This document shows, one piece after another, positions 31,872 to 44,580 of a DNA stretch of 64,000 bases. Positions within the stretch are counted from its first letter, which is position 1. Each line of letters opens with the position of its first letter. The notes beneath the pieces were generated by a model. It made no database searches and was not told the origin of the DNA. It was given only the letters and a program-made list of their open reading frames with translations. The stretch spans positions 97,196,932-97,260,931 of the forward strand of contig CM036168.1 in NCBI GenBank assembly GCA_020631735.1, read 5' to 3'. This stretch comes from Saccharum officinarum. Taxonomy: Eukaryota > Streptophyta > Magnoliopsida > Poales > Poaceae. Both the position numbers and the translations under genes were made by a program.

Positions 31872-33861
31872 TGTAAGGAACAAATAGGCTAGAGGGGGGT
31901 GAATAGCCTAATTAAAACTTTTACAAGAATTACTTAACCACAAGTTAGTACGAAAGGTGGCGAAGCAAAAGCACTAGCTCTAACTAATTAAGCAAGCCAC
32001 CTACACAAGTCTAGTATAAGGCTATTCACTAAACACAACAACAACTATAAGCTATAAACAAGAAGTAATACGAGAGAAGAGCTTTGAGTGATTATACTGC
32101 CGTGAAGAGATGAGAAGTACCAATCAATCAATCACACAAGAGAAATCCTCGAGAAGAGAATGACATAAGAATTTATCCTGAGGTTCACTTGCTTCCCGGC
32201 AAGCTACTCCCCGTTGTGGTGATATACCCACTTGTCGGTTTGCGAGCTAATCGACTATCAAGAGTCGAGCCCTCGGCGGGCACCGCACAACCGCACACAA
32301 GATGGGGATCCTCCAAGCCACGAGCTCCACTAGAGTATCCAATTCACGAACTCCCACGGGGAAGGATCAAGAACCCCTTACAACACTTGGTGAAGGCTCT
32401 AACAATCTCCAATTGTGAGCTCAATCACCTCCGCTGCTCCAAGCCGTCTACCGTGTCGGGAAACACGGAAGAGTAACAAGAAATCCGCAGCAACTCGAAG
32501 AACAAGTGCCTCTAGAATGCAACTCTCAAGCAATGCACTTGAATCTCACTCAATCTCACTCAAGATGTGCAACTATGCAAAGAGATGAGTGGAGGGGTTA
32601 TTCTCTAGCTCAAAGTATGTCTCTAGGTCTCAAAATGTGCAAGAGTTACCCTCAAACCCCGGCCAACGTCTATTTATAACAAAGGGGTACGCAGCTAGCC
32701 GTTACGGACAACGCAGTTCAAAATGGGATGACCGGACTCTCCGGTCAGGGTGACCGGACGCGTCCGATCACTACAGGAAAAGCGTGAACAGTGCGCGTCA
32801 GAAGTTACTGTTGCTATGACTGGACGCGCCCTAGCGTATGACCGGATGCGCCCTAGCGTATGACCGGACGCGCCCTAGCGAATAACCGGACGCGCCCCAC
32901 CTGGCGTCCGGTCAGAGTCCAGTAAGCTCCCATCACGACCGGACGTGTCCGATCGTACATGACCGGACGCGCCCCGCGTCCGATCATCACTCCTGCGCTC
33001 TCTGCCCCTCTAGACGCCTGACCGGACGCGCCGGTCCCGTGAAGGACAGGACGCGTCGGTCGCGCGCTAAGCTTCTGCGCACAGGTGAACTGACCGGACG
33101 CGCTGGTTAGGCCAGACCAGCGTCCGGTCACTCACCCTAGACACGCTGACCGAATGAACTGACCGGACGCGCTGGTCAAGCCGTGACCGCGTCCGGTGCA
33201 GCGTCTGGTCACCACAGTGACCTCTGTTCGCCTCCGTTTCTTTTCTGACTTCCGGCGCAGTAGAAAATAGGCATTTCACTTCCTCGAAAAGCACCGAATC
33301 CCGCCTCGCAAGCTCGACGGGAGGGAAAGAGGAACCCAAACCCCTATCTACCGCTTAAACTCCACTGCCTTCGCAAATGTGTTAACACCACCAAGTGTAT
33401 ATCACCATGTGCATGTGTATTAGCATTTCACAATCATTTTCCAAGGTATTATGTTACCTCTTTACTAGATCCTAATGCATATGCTCAAGACAATGATCTA
33501 GTGGCACTTGATTCCCGAGCTAACCGTGATTGTCCCTCTTGATAGTCGGCTATGTATCCTAAACCCGGTCAATCACTTCTCTACTCAACTTAGACCGGCA
33601 AAAGGAAAACCCTATGGTTATACCTTTGCCTTGAGCTCTTAGATCCTTCTCTTCCACTTGATCATCATGTCCATCATATTATGTGCATCTCCACCATGAT
33701 CATCATTTCATGTCCATGCACCATCTTTGTGATCTTGTGGCCACCACTCCTTGCCACATACACCTTCATCACATGTGTTGCTTATGCCTAACTAAAAACA
33801 CTTAACACATGGCATTAGCAATTTGGTGTCATTAACTACCAAAACCAAACTTGGGCTTTCA
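31872..33861 (-). repeat. 3' LTR of copia B
   Basis: 1,990 bases, TGAAAGCCCAAG... to ...CCTTACA on the sense strand. It has a GC-rich motif array at 32,729-33,210 and a TATA box (TATAAATA, reverse strand) at 32,671-32,678. The uninterrupted site CTTGTGGCCACCACTCC at about 33,735 shows what the LTR looked like before LTR A entered the partner copy. Confidence 0.93.
32729..33210 (-). repeat. GC-rich motif array in U3 of copia B LTR
   Basis: Same ACCGGACGCG/GCGTCCGGT core as in copia A, with fewer copies and more decay (C to T changes such as GGACGTGTCC and ACCGGATGCG). It is again directly upstream of the TATA box on the sense strand. Confidence 0.85.
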
Positions 33862-34944
33862 ATCTCCCCCTTTTTGGTAATTGATGACAACCATCACAAA
33901 GATATGAAATGAAATCAATTTTCAATTTCGATAGTATTAGCTCCCCCTACATATGTGCTTCCATGAGTTTGGTTCAATTATGCACATATGTATGAATTTG
34001 AATTTTGGGAGAGTTACTACTATCAAATTGATGCTAAGGTATATAGAATGGACCTTTGAAGCGTGATACCAATCGGAGTTGCCTTTATATACCATCCTTA
34101 GCATCGATGTAGCTAGACACCACTTGTAATACATCACTTGTAAAGATCACAAACACTAAAGTACCCCGTGAGATCAACATTATAAGCAAAAGGTGTCTAG
34201 ATACCACTTGTAAAGCTACTCTCAACAAATCATCATTCAAGTTCTATTTCTAGCAATCACCATACAAACATGAATATGAATTTAAGCTTTGCAATGCAAC
34301 AATTCATCATGTTAATGCACATATAAATGCAACAAATAATTCATGAGCTCGCTCCCCCTACTTGTGTGCTCAATTTTAATTGATCCCGTGATTTCTCTCC
34401 CTTTGTAACTTAATTTTTTATCTTTGTGACTTTTCTCTCCCCCTGGTTATATCTTCTTCTCTCTTTGCAATATCTTTGTGACTTTTCTCTCCTCCTTTGT
34501 CAACAATCACCAAAAAGGTGCCAATTTTAGTGAGAGATAAGTCAATCAATATGAGGGAGTCCAAATTATGGTTCAATCTAGATCACTTGCTTAGAATATG
34601 TAATTCGGTTTGATCCAAGCACAAGCTTCTTCACACCTCATAAAGTATAAGGGTTATCTTGAGCATGTTGAATTACACATCATGAGCTCATTTTCTAGAT
34701 TCAACACTAGGTTTGCAAGCCCACAAACATGTCATATGCTACCACTAGATCAATAAAATATAGAAGCAATAGTGGTACCATATATACATCAAAATCATTT
34801 GATTTTCATGAATGAACCTATTTGTCATGCAAATATGTCTATATGTTCTAACCATGTTCTTAGCAAAGTATAAATGATATGCCCAACAACTTTACCTTGC
34901 TATGTTGGAGGAGAGGCATGTCATATAAGAATGTGGGGGTGCAC
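33862..34944 (-). other. Copia B polypurine tract and post-pol region
   Basis: The polypurine tract abuts the 3' LTR (GGGGGAG at 33,864-33,870, sense strand). Further GGGGGAG tracts are at 33,941-33,947, 34,352-34,358 and 34,437-34,443, matching their arrangement in copia A. There is no coding frame and no env-like sequence. Confidence 0.75.
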
Positions 34945-36651
34945 TCATTTCAAGTTGGAGAAGTCAAGTATGTTCAATTCATTCTTCAACTTATAAAATA
35001 TCTTTTCATCAAGTGGCTTTGTAAAGATGTCGGCTAGTTGATCTTCAGTGCCAATGCTCTCAATGCTAATATCACCCTTTTGTTGATGGTCTCTTATGAA
35101 GTGGTGCCTTATGTCAATGTGCTTGGTTCTTGAATGTTGAACCGGATTTTGTGTCATCTTGATAGCACTTTCATTGTCACAAAACAATGGCACATTTTTG
35201 AACTTGATTCCAAAATCATTCAAGGTGGCCTTCATCCAAAGCAATTGTGCACAACAACTACCGGCACTTATGTATTCGGCCTCGGCGGTAGATAGTGCAA
35301 CACTATTTTGTTTCTTTGATGACCATGAAACAAGAGACCTTCCAAGCAATTGACAAGTGCCACTTGTGCTCATTCTATCAATCTTGCATCCATCATAGTC
35401 GGAGTCCAAATATCTAATCAACTCAAAATTAGACCCCTTTGGAAACCATAATCTAACATCATGAGTGCCCTTAAGATATCTCAATATTCTCTTCGTTGCT
35501 TTCAAGTGACTTTCTCTAGGTGAAGCTTGATATCTTGCACACTTGCACACACTAAACATCACATCCAGCTTAGAAGCAGTCACATAGAGCAAACTTCTAA
35601 TCATAGACCGGTATACCTTTTGATCTACCATGTTTTCACTATCATCAATATCCAATTGATCATTAGTGCCCATTGGTGTACTCATTGGCTTAGCATCTTG
35701 CAATCCAAACTTCTTGATCATATCCTTGATGTACTTGCCTTGACTTACAAATGTGCCATTCTTCATTTGCTTGATTTGAAGTCCAAGGAAGTAACTAAGC
35801 TCTCCAATCATAGACATTTCAAACTCATTAGCCATCATATTTCCAAACTCTTCACAAAAGTCTTGGTTAGTTGATCCAAAGATAATGTCATCCACATATA
35901 TTTGTAACACAAACAAGTCATTTCCAAGCTTCTTGGTGAAGAGAGTGGTGTCAACCTTTCCCATCTTGAATCCTTTAGAGAGGAGAAAGTCCCTCAACCT
36001 CTCATACCATGCTCTAGGTGCTTGCTTCAAACCATATAATGCCTTCTTTAGCTTGTAAACATGGTCGGGCTTCTTATCATCTTCAAAATCGGGAGGTTGC
36101 TCAACATAAACTTCTTCATTGATGTAGCCATTGAGAAATGCATTTTTGACATTCATTTGATAGAGCTTGATGTTGTGTGCACAAGCATATGCTAATAAGA
36201 TTCTAATTGCCTCTAATCTTGCAACCGGTGCATATGTCTCTCCAAAGTCAAGACCCTCAACTTGAGTGTATCCTTGTGCTACTAATATTTCTTTGTTCCT
36301 CACAACCATGCCATCTTGATCTTGCTTGTTTCTAAAGACCCACTTAGTACCAATCACATTATAGTTCTTTGGCCTCTCAACAAGTTTCCAAACTTGATTT
36401 CTAGCAAAGTTGTTTAGTTCTTCATGCATAGCATTTACCCAATCGGAAACCTTCAAAGCATCTTCTAGTTTCTTAGGTTCTTCAAGTGACACAAATGAGT
36501 AATGCTCACAAAAGGATGCTAATCTTGATCTAGTTTGAACACCACTTTGAATTCCACCAATGATTTGGTCCAATGGATGATCTCTTGCAATGCTAGTAGG
36601 TTGGAGTATTGGGAGTTGATTGGTTCCACTTGCTTGACCTTGATCTTGCAC
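34945..36651 (-). pseudogene. Copia B pol, reverse transcriptase and RNase H
   Basis: 568 codons remain open. RT motifs are GTKWVFRNKQDQDG, ALYGLKQAPRAWYERL and IYVDDIIFGS (YVDD intact). RNase H motifs are STSGTCQLLGRSLVSWSSKK, STAEAEYISA and TKHIDIRHHFIRD. The first catalytic region reads QMNVKNAFLNG where copia A has QMDVKSAFLNG: the conserved catalytic Asp is Asn. RT activity is therefore probably lost. A TAA stop upstream (about 36,695) separates it from integrase. Confidence 0.9.
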
Positions 36652-36735
36652 TTCATCATGAGAACCACTAGAGCTTGCTTGATTTGTATCAATTTACACA
36701 TTTTGGTTGATCACATGAATATCATCATCATCAAC

Positions 36736-38127
36736 TTACCTTGGCCTAACATCACCAATGTCCATGTTCTTCATTGCATTAGACAATTGATCTTCTCTCA
36801 CATCATCAAGGTTTTGAGCTTCATTTTGAGACCCTTGGGTTTCATCAAACTCAACATCATGAATTTCTTCCAAGGTGCCATTTGTGAGATTCCAAACTCT
36901 ATATGCCTTGCTTGTGGTAGAATAACCAAGTAAGAACCCTTCATCACATTTCTTTTCAAACTTGCTCAATCTAGTGCCTTTCTTAAGAATGTAGCATTTG
37001 CAACCAAACACTCTAAAGTATGCAATGTTGGGCTTTCTTCCATTCAATAGCTCATATGGTGTCTTTCCAAGCTTCCCATGGCAATAGAGACGGTTGCTAC
37101 AATAACAAGCCGTGTTGATGGCTTCACTCTAAAATGAATGACTAACATTGTATTCACTAAGCATTGATCTAGCCATGTCAATTAAGGTTCTATTTTTCCT
37201 TTCAACTACACCATTGGATTGAGGAGTGTATGTTGGTGAGAATTGATGTCTAATACCAAGATCATCACATAAATCTTCAATTCTTGTGTTCTTGAACTCA
37301 CTACCATTGTCACTTCTAATCTTCTTGATGGTAGTCTCAAACTCATTTTGCACTCTCTTGACAAAAGACTTGAATAGATCATAAACATCACTCTTGTCAT
37401 AGAGAAAGAACACCCAAGTATATCTAGTGTAGTGATCAACAATCACAAAACCATACTTGTTGCCACCAATGCTAGTGTATGTTGTTGGCCCAAACAAGTC
37501 CATGTGCAATAGCTCAAATGCCTTTGATGTGCTCATTTCACTCTTACTAGGATATGTATTTCCAACTTGTTTGCCGACTTGACAAGCACTACATGGTTTA
37601 TCCTTTTCAAAGGTGACATCTTTCAAGCCTCTAACTAAGTCATGCTTTAAAAGTTTGTTCAATTATTTCATTCCAACATGACCAAGCTTTCTATGCCACA
37701 ACCATCCCATATTAGATTTGCTAAGCAAGCATGATGTCAATTGTGTCTCACTATCATTGAAGTCAACCAAGTATAAGCTACCATGTCTAAATCCTTTGAA
37801 TATCAAATTTGATCTATCAACACTTATGACTTCAACATCATCACTACCAAATATGCACTTGAAGCCAAGATCACAAAGTTGTGCCACCGATAAAAGATTA
37901 AAATCCAAGCTCTCAACTAGCAACACATTAGATATGCTCATGTCATTTGAGATAGCAATTTTACCAAGCCCCTTGACCTTGCCTTTCTTGTTGTTGCCGA
38001 AAGTGATAGCATCAAAACCACCATTTTGACTTGTATCAATTGAATTGAACATACAAGAGTCTCTGGTCATATGTTGAGTGCACCCACTATCAAGCACCCA
38101 ATGCCTTTCTCTAGCTTTGTAATTGAC
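36736..38127 (-). pseudogene. Copia B pol, protease active site and integrase with nonsense codons
   Basis: Pieces in order on the reverse strand are the DSGCTQHM protease site (about 38,090) and the integrase zinc finger (HRKLGHVGMK ... CSACQVGKQ), broken by TAA at about 37,663. The catalytic core follows (MDLFGP, SDNGSEF, VERKNR), broken by TAG at about 37,129. The C-terminal FGCKCYILKKG and DEGFLLGYS come last. The stops fit single changes such as TGG to TAG and CAA to TAA, the kind expected from C-to-T decay of methylated DNA. No functional integrase can be made. Confidence 0.88.
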
Positions 38128-38140
38128 CTACAAGACAAGA

Positions 38141-40207
38141 TCAATTCCTTTTAGGTACCCAAACTTGTTTGGGTCCTCCAAGGTTAGAGACTAAGCTCTT
38201 TGGTACCCAAATGGCTTTCTTCTTTGAGCCCATCCATGGTGCACCAATGAACTTAGCATGAACACCATTTGTACCCTTGGTAATCATATAGAAAGAATCA
38301 AACTTAATTGAGGATACATTTGCATTGGATTTCTTGTTCATGCAATGTTACTCTATGTGACCAACTTGCTTGCAACTTTTGCAATAGCTACCATTGTTCT
38401 TCACAAAACGAGTCTTGTGAGGAGCAAAAGCGGCCTTGCCTTTCTTGGGGTTATAGCCCAATCCCTCTTTGTAGAGAGAAGCTCTTTGGCTACCTAAGCA
38501 CATAAGCAAGCGGTCCTCATCACCATAAGCCTTAGCTAATGTGTGATTGAGCTCTTTTACCTCCTTCTTGAGATTTTCATTCTCAACTATAAGTGTGGAG
38601 TCACAAGTGAAACCATCACTACTAGATGAGGATGATGTAGATGAGCTACATGAAGGGTTAGTGGGAGCAACAATAATAGGCTTATGACAAGATTCATCAA
38701 TTATATCACATGATATGCCTATTGTGCAAGTTTTAGCCTTCTCAACATTAGTTGGCATGTTTTCATATTTTTCAATTAGAGAGGAATGAGCTTCTTCAAG
38801 CTTAGTGTGAGACTTTTGAAGCTTCTTATGGTCTACCTTTAGACTCTCATAAGATGCCCTAAGCTCATCAAGTTCTTGCATAAGGTTTTTCTTTTCCTTA
38901 AGCAAGCCCTTACACTCCTTTCTAGATTCTTTAAAATGTTGAGTGCAATCTTCTAGCATAGTGATTAGTTCATCTTTAGTGAATTCTTCTTCATCACTAT
39001 CACTATCACTAGCATTATCATGATCACTCTCATCGTCGGATGATACCTTAGCGGCCTTAGCCAGGAAGCATGATGGAGTGTCGAAGAGGGAGACCTTCTC
39101 TTAGATGGCAATGCTAGCATGTCCCTTCTTCTTGCTCTTGTTGTCATCCTCATCATCACTTGAGGAATCATCACTATCCCAAGTAGCAACATGAGAATCA
39201 TTCTTCTTCTTATGAGAGCTCTTCTTCTTTTCTTGCTTCTTCTTCTCCTTCTTGATAGCATCTTCGTCATCACTATCATAAGGATACTTTGCAATGAGAT
39301 GGTCCTTGCTATGGCATCTAAAGCATCTCATGGTATACTCACTCTTCTTGGATGAGTTCTTCCTCCTCCTTGCATGATAGCCCTTATTCTTCATGAATTT
39401 GCCAAATTGCTTGACAAAAAGAGCCATCTTCTCATCAATGTTATCACTATCACAAGAGCTTGAGTCTTCATCACTTGATGATTCAATCTTGGATTTGCCC
39501 TTGGATGTGGTGGCTTTGAATGCCACACTCTTCTTCTTTTCATCATCTTTCTTCTCATTTTCCTTCTTCTTCTTTTTGACCAACTCATCCTTCTTATCAT
39601 CTTCTCTATATGAATCATCGGTCATCACTTCTTGGAATATTTGTTGAGGAGTTGAATCCTTCAATGTAGTCCTCACTAGCACGGTGATCAATGTATCAAA
39701 TCTCTTAGGTAGACTTCTCAAGAACTTCATAGAGAATTGATTGTCCTTGACCTCCTCACCAAGTTCCTTGAGCTCATTAACAATGACTTGCAACCTATGA
39801 AACATCTCTGGTACACTCTCATCATCTTGTATCTTGAAGCTTGAAAATTTTTCTTGCAAGATATATGCTTTAGCGGTCTTTGTGCCTTCGGTGCCCTCAA
39901 ATGTTTCTTCTAGCTTGGCCCAAGCATCATGAGCAATCTCTATATTCTTTACTTGCTCAAATGTCTTGTCATCTAATGCCTCATGAAGAGCACTAATGGC
40001 AATGTCATTGCTTTGGAGCTTCTTCTCTTCCACCGATGTAGGTGCTTTCGGATTAGCAACCTCAAAATTTGTTTCGGTGACCTTCCACACTTCTCTATTG
40101 ATTGACTTGAGGTGTGCGGTCATCTTAACCTTCCAATATGCATAATTTGTACCATCAAAGTGAGGTGCCTTCTTGGTGTTGTTGATGTGCAAGCTTAATT
40201 GAGCCAT
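38141..40207 (-). pseudogene. Copia B gag (decayed)
   Basis: The N-terminal frame 40,207-39,101 (MAQLSLHINNTKKAPHFDG, WAKLEETFEG, FHRLQVIVNELKELG) has the UBN2 gag domain. Its first zinc knuckle reads CFRCHSKDHLIAKY, so the last Cys is Tyr. Next come the coiled-coil segment (38,959-38,348) and a second knuckle CKSCKQVGHIE that runs into a stop at 38,348. The final piece is 38,341-38,141, ending WVPKRN and TGA. The overall gag architecture equals copia A, with independent decay. Confidence 0.85.
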
Positions 40208-40252
40208 TTCTTTTTCACCGTAGGTTGTTAAGCCTCAAATAAATGGTGCCTC

Positions 40253-40265
40253 GGCTCCGATACCA
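40253..40265 (-). other. Primer binding site of copia B
   Basis: Sense-strand TGGTATCGGAGCC, identical to that of copia A, two bases from the 5' LTR. It pairs with the initiator tRNA-Met 3' end. Confidence 0.85.
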
Positions 40266-40267
40266 CT

Positions 40268-42141
40268 TGTAAAGGTCCAAATAGGCTAGAGGGGGCGTAA
40301 ATAGCCTAATTAAAACTTCTACAAGAATTACTTAACCACAAGTTAGTACGAAAGGTGGCGAAGCAAAAGCACTAGCTCTAACTAATTAAGCAAGCCACCT
40401 ACACAAGTCTAGTACAAGGCTATTCACTAAACACAACAACTACTACAAGATATAAACAAGAAGTAATACAAGAGAAGAGCTTTGAGTGATTATACCGCCG
40501 TGAAGAGATGAGAAGTACCAATCAATCAATCACACAAGAGAAATCCTCGAGAAGAGAATGACACAAGAATTTATCCTGAGGTTCACTTGCTTCCTGGCAA
40601 GCTACTCCCCGTTGTGGTGATATACCCACTTGTCGGTTTGCGAGCTAATCGACTATCAAGAGTCGAGCCCTCGGCGGGCACCGCACAACCGCACACAAGA
40701 TGGGGATCCTCCAAGCCACGAGCTCCACTAGAGTATCCAATTCATGAACTCCCGTGGGGAAGGATCAATAACCCCTTACAACACTTGGTAAAGGCTCCAA
40801 CAATCTCTAATTATGAGCTCAATCACCTCCGCTGCTCTAAGCCGTCTACCGTGTCAGGAAATACAGAAGAGTAACAAGAAATCCACAGCAACTCAAAAAA
40901 CAAGTGCCTCTAGAATGCAACTCTCAAGCAATGCACTTGAATCTCACTCAATCTCACTTAAGATGTGCAACTATGCAAAGAGATGAGTGGAGGGGTTATT
41001 CTCTAGCTCAAAGCATGTCTCTAGGTCTCAAAATGTGCAAGAGTTACCCTCAAACCCCGGCTAACGTCCATTTATAATGAAGGGGTACGCAGCTAGCCGT
41101 TACGGACGACGCAGTTCAAAACGGGATGACCGGACGCTCCGGTCAGGGTGACCGGACGCGTCCGGTCACTACAGGACAAGCGTGAACAGTGCGCGTCAGA
41201 AGTTACCGTTGCTATGACCGGACGCGCCCTAGCGTATGACCGGATGTGCCCTAGCGTATGACCGGACGCGCCCTAGCGTATGACCAGACGCGCCCCACCT
41301 GGCGTCCGGTCAGAGTCCAGTAAGCTCCCATCACGACCGGACGCGTCCGATCGTACATGACCGGACGCGCCCCGCGTCCGATCATCACTCCTGCGCTCTC
41401 TGCCCCTCTAGACGCCTGACCGGACGCGCCGGTCCCGTGAAGGACCGGACGCATCGGTCGCGCGCTAAGCTTCTGCGCACAGGTGAACTGACCGGACGTG
41501 CTGGTCAGGCCAGACCAGCGTCCGGTCACTCACCCTAGGCACGCTGATCGAATGAACTGACCAGACGCGCTGGTCAAGCCGTGACCACGTCCGGTGCAGC
41601 GTCCGGTCACCACAGTGACCTCCGTTCGCCTCCGTTTCTTTTTCGACTTCTGGTGCAGTAGAAAATAGGCATTTCACTTCCCCAAAAAGCACCGAATCCC
41701 GCCTCGCAAGCTCGACGGGAGGGAAAGAGGAACCCAAACCCCTCTCAACCACTTAAACTCTACCGCATTCGCAAATATGCTAACACCACCAAGTGTACAC
41801 CACCATGTGCATGTATATTAGCATTTCACAATCATTTTCCAAGGCATTATGTTAGCTCTTTACTAGATCCTAATGCATATGCTCAAGACAATGATCTAGT
41901 GGCACTTGATTCCCGAGCTAACCGTGATTGCCCCTCTTGATAGTCGGCTATGTATCCTAAACCCGGTCAATCACTTCTCTACTCAACTTAGATCGGCAAA
42001 AGGAAAACCCTATGGTTATACCTTTGCCTTAAGCTCTTAGATCCTTCTCTTCCACTTGATCATCATGTCCATCATATTATGTGCATCTCCACCATGATCA
42101 TCATTTCATGTCCATGCACCATCTTTGTGATCTTGTGGCCA
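40268..42141 (-). repeat. 5' LTR of copia B, part 1 (interrupted)
   Basis: Matches 31,872-33,736 with visible substitutions across its length, so the insertion is not very recent. GC-rich array 41,128-41,609. The TATA box is altered to TATAAATG (reverse strand, 41,070-41,077). It breaks at GGCCA (42,137-42,141), the target site of the LTR A insertion, and continues at 44,463. Confidence 0.92.
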
Positions 42142-44457
42142 TGAAAGTCCCGAGTTTGGTTTTGGCTAATTGATGAAACCTAGGACTAACCTTTGTATCT
42201 AAGTGGATGATTTAGATAAAGGTGGTCATTGTATATGAGACATGACATTGACTCATGTGACCAAGATGGTGAAGACCAAGATGAGGCTTGGCTCGATGGA
42301 CCGGTTGTGAAGGTGAAGGGCAAGTCGAGGCTTCGAAGCGAAGGACCATGCGATGGTGAAGCTTGAGCAAGACTTAGCGCCGACGGACCGATGCAACGGT
42401 GAAGAGCAAGTGAAGTCAAGGTCGATGGATCGAGACGGTCATGTGATGATATGAAGTGGATCATATCATTTGGAGAAACAAAATGGGCTCAAGGCAAAGG
42501 TATAACCATAGGGGCCATTTTGTTTTACACTCAAGACACCATAGAGGGTGTGAGTGGTTTAGGATCGATAGCCGAACTATTAAGAGGGGAAGTCTTATCG
42601 GTTTTTCGACGCACGGGTGCCACTAGGTGAATTCATGAAGTGCATTGCATGTAGGGCCTAGTGAGCTAATTGGAAAACCTTTGAAAATGATTGAGAAAAA
42701 GCTAACACACAAGCACATGGAGATGTACACTTGATGGTGTTGGCACATTTGCAAAGGTGGCGTTGGTCGCGCTGTGGTTTGCGGGTAGAGAGGGGTTTGG
42801 GTTCCTCTCTCTCTCCCGCCGAGCGTGCGAGCGCGGGATTCAGGCGATTTCGGGGAAATGAAATGCCTATTTTCCACTACGCCGGAAGTTGGAAATGAAA
42901 CGGAAGCGAACGGAGGTCACAGAGGTGACCGGACGCTGCACCGGACGCGGTCTCGGTATGACCGGACGCGTCCGGTCGGTACAGCGCAGTGTCGGGCGCG
43001 CGGGTTAGGGTTTGCAACCGGCGCGTCCGGTCACTCGCAGGACCGGCGCGTCCGGTCAGGTGCCCAGGAGGATCTGCGGTTCGGAAGGACGATCGGACGC
43101 GGGGCGCGTCCGGTCACACGCGATCGGACGCGTCCGGTCGTCAAAGGAGCTTACTGGACTCCGACCGGACGCTGGCACTGTCGCGTCCGGTCGTTGCGAG
43201 GAGCGCGTCCGGTCGTTGTTTCGCGGGCGCGGGTGCTGTGCGGATCGGCGCGTCCGGTCAGTTACGGGACCGGTGCGTCCGGTCGTGACCGGCGTGTCCG
43301 GTCGTTGCGACCGGCGCGTCCGGTCATTGCTTCACGCGAGCGGTGCTGAGCGACCGGCGCGTCCGGTCTTTTGAGAGGCGCGTCCGGTCATGGGTTTTGA
43401 CCGTTGGCGCAGTGACCGTTGGAGGACCGGACGCGGTTGAGCGCGTCCGGTCAGTTTCGACCGGCGCGTCCGGTCGTCCCGAAAAAATGGTCAGTGGAGT
43501 TGCAACGGCTCTATTTGTTTGGGGTGCTTATAAATACTCGTTGGCCGGCCCTTGGGGAGGGAGCTTGGCATTTCTAACACTCTTGTGCATCCTTTGAGCA
43601 AAAGCAACTCCTCCCACTCATCTCCCTTGCTTGATTGCAAATCAAAAGTGAGATTGAGTGATCCCAAAGTGCATTGCATAGCTTGAGGGCATCTAGTGGC
43701 ACTTGTGGGTGGTTTAGCCGGTGGATTTCTTGTTACTCTTGGAGAGTACCGCTCCTAGCCGGCTTGGAGATTGTTGGAGGCGTTGGCAAGAGAAGGTGAT
43801 TGTTCTTGGCCACCTCCGGTTGTTTGTGAGAGGTTCTTGTGCTTTCCTCGGCGGGACGCCAAAAGCAACTCTATTGGATTGCGCGTGTCATTGAGTTACC
43901 TCACTTGAGAGTGGTGTCTTGCGGTGCCTTGCGGGGCGTGCCTTGAGGGGCAAGTGATTTGAGGGTCACACCAAGGAACCATCTAAGTGTTGGTCGACAC
44001 AACCGGTGACGTAGCTTGTCGGTGCACAAGTGAACACCGGGTGAACAAAAATATTGTGTCTCTTGTCTCCCGGTGATTGGTCTACATATTGTGTTGTTGT
44101 CAATATTAATTGATTGTATATCATCTTGGTGATTGGCAACATCTTCACTCCACCGTCGGTATAAGATTCACAATCCTATCCCTTGCACTTATCTTTACTA
44201 GTTTTTCTTGTGTTGCTCTAGTAGTAGCTTGGCTAGTAGTGTTGTTAGCTTGTTCTCTAGTGTAAAATTAGTGACATAGCTCTTGTGTGAACTAGAGATC
44301 ATAATCTACTAGACTTGTGGATAGGAGGCTTGCATCACAACCTTTGGCTAAGCAAAACTTGCTTTACGCCGTTTGTTATTCTAACAAGTTTGCTTAGTGG
44401 TGCTTGTAGAATTTTTATAGGCTATTCACCCCCCCTCTAGCCATCTAGGACCTTACA
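42142..44457 (+). mobile_element. Solo LTR of copia A
   Basis: A 2,316-base LTR, TGAAAGTCCC...CCTTACA, in the plus orientation. It is flanked on both sides by the 5-bp target duplication GGCCA (42,137-42,141 and 44,458-44,462). No internal copia A sequence is present. GC-rich array 42,925-43,477; TATA box 43,529-43,536. It lies inside the 5' LTR of copia B. It is the inverted near-identical partner of 1,079-3,393, which at the same site belongs to a full-length element. Confidence 0.95.
43529..43536 (+). promoter_or_regulatory. TATA box of solo LTR A
   Basis: TATAAATA about 50 bases downstream of the GC-rich array. The LTR transcription start would be expected some 25-30 bases further on. 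Confidence 0.7.
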
Positions 44458-44462
44458 GGCCA

Positions 44463-44580
44463 CCACTCCTTGCCACATACACCTTCATCACATGTGTTGC
44501 TTATGCCTAACTAAAAACACTTAACACATGGCATTAGCAACTTGGTGTCATTAATTACCAAAACCAAACTTGGGCTTTCA
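44463..44580 (-). repeat. 5' LTR of copia B, part 2
   Basis: The last 118 bases of the interrupted B LTR (LTR start on the sense strand), corresponding to 33,744-33,861. Together with part 1 it makes about 1,992 bases, the same as the intact partner. Confidence 0.9.
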
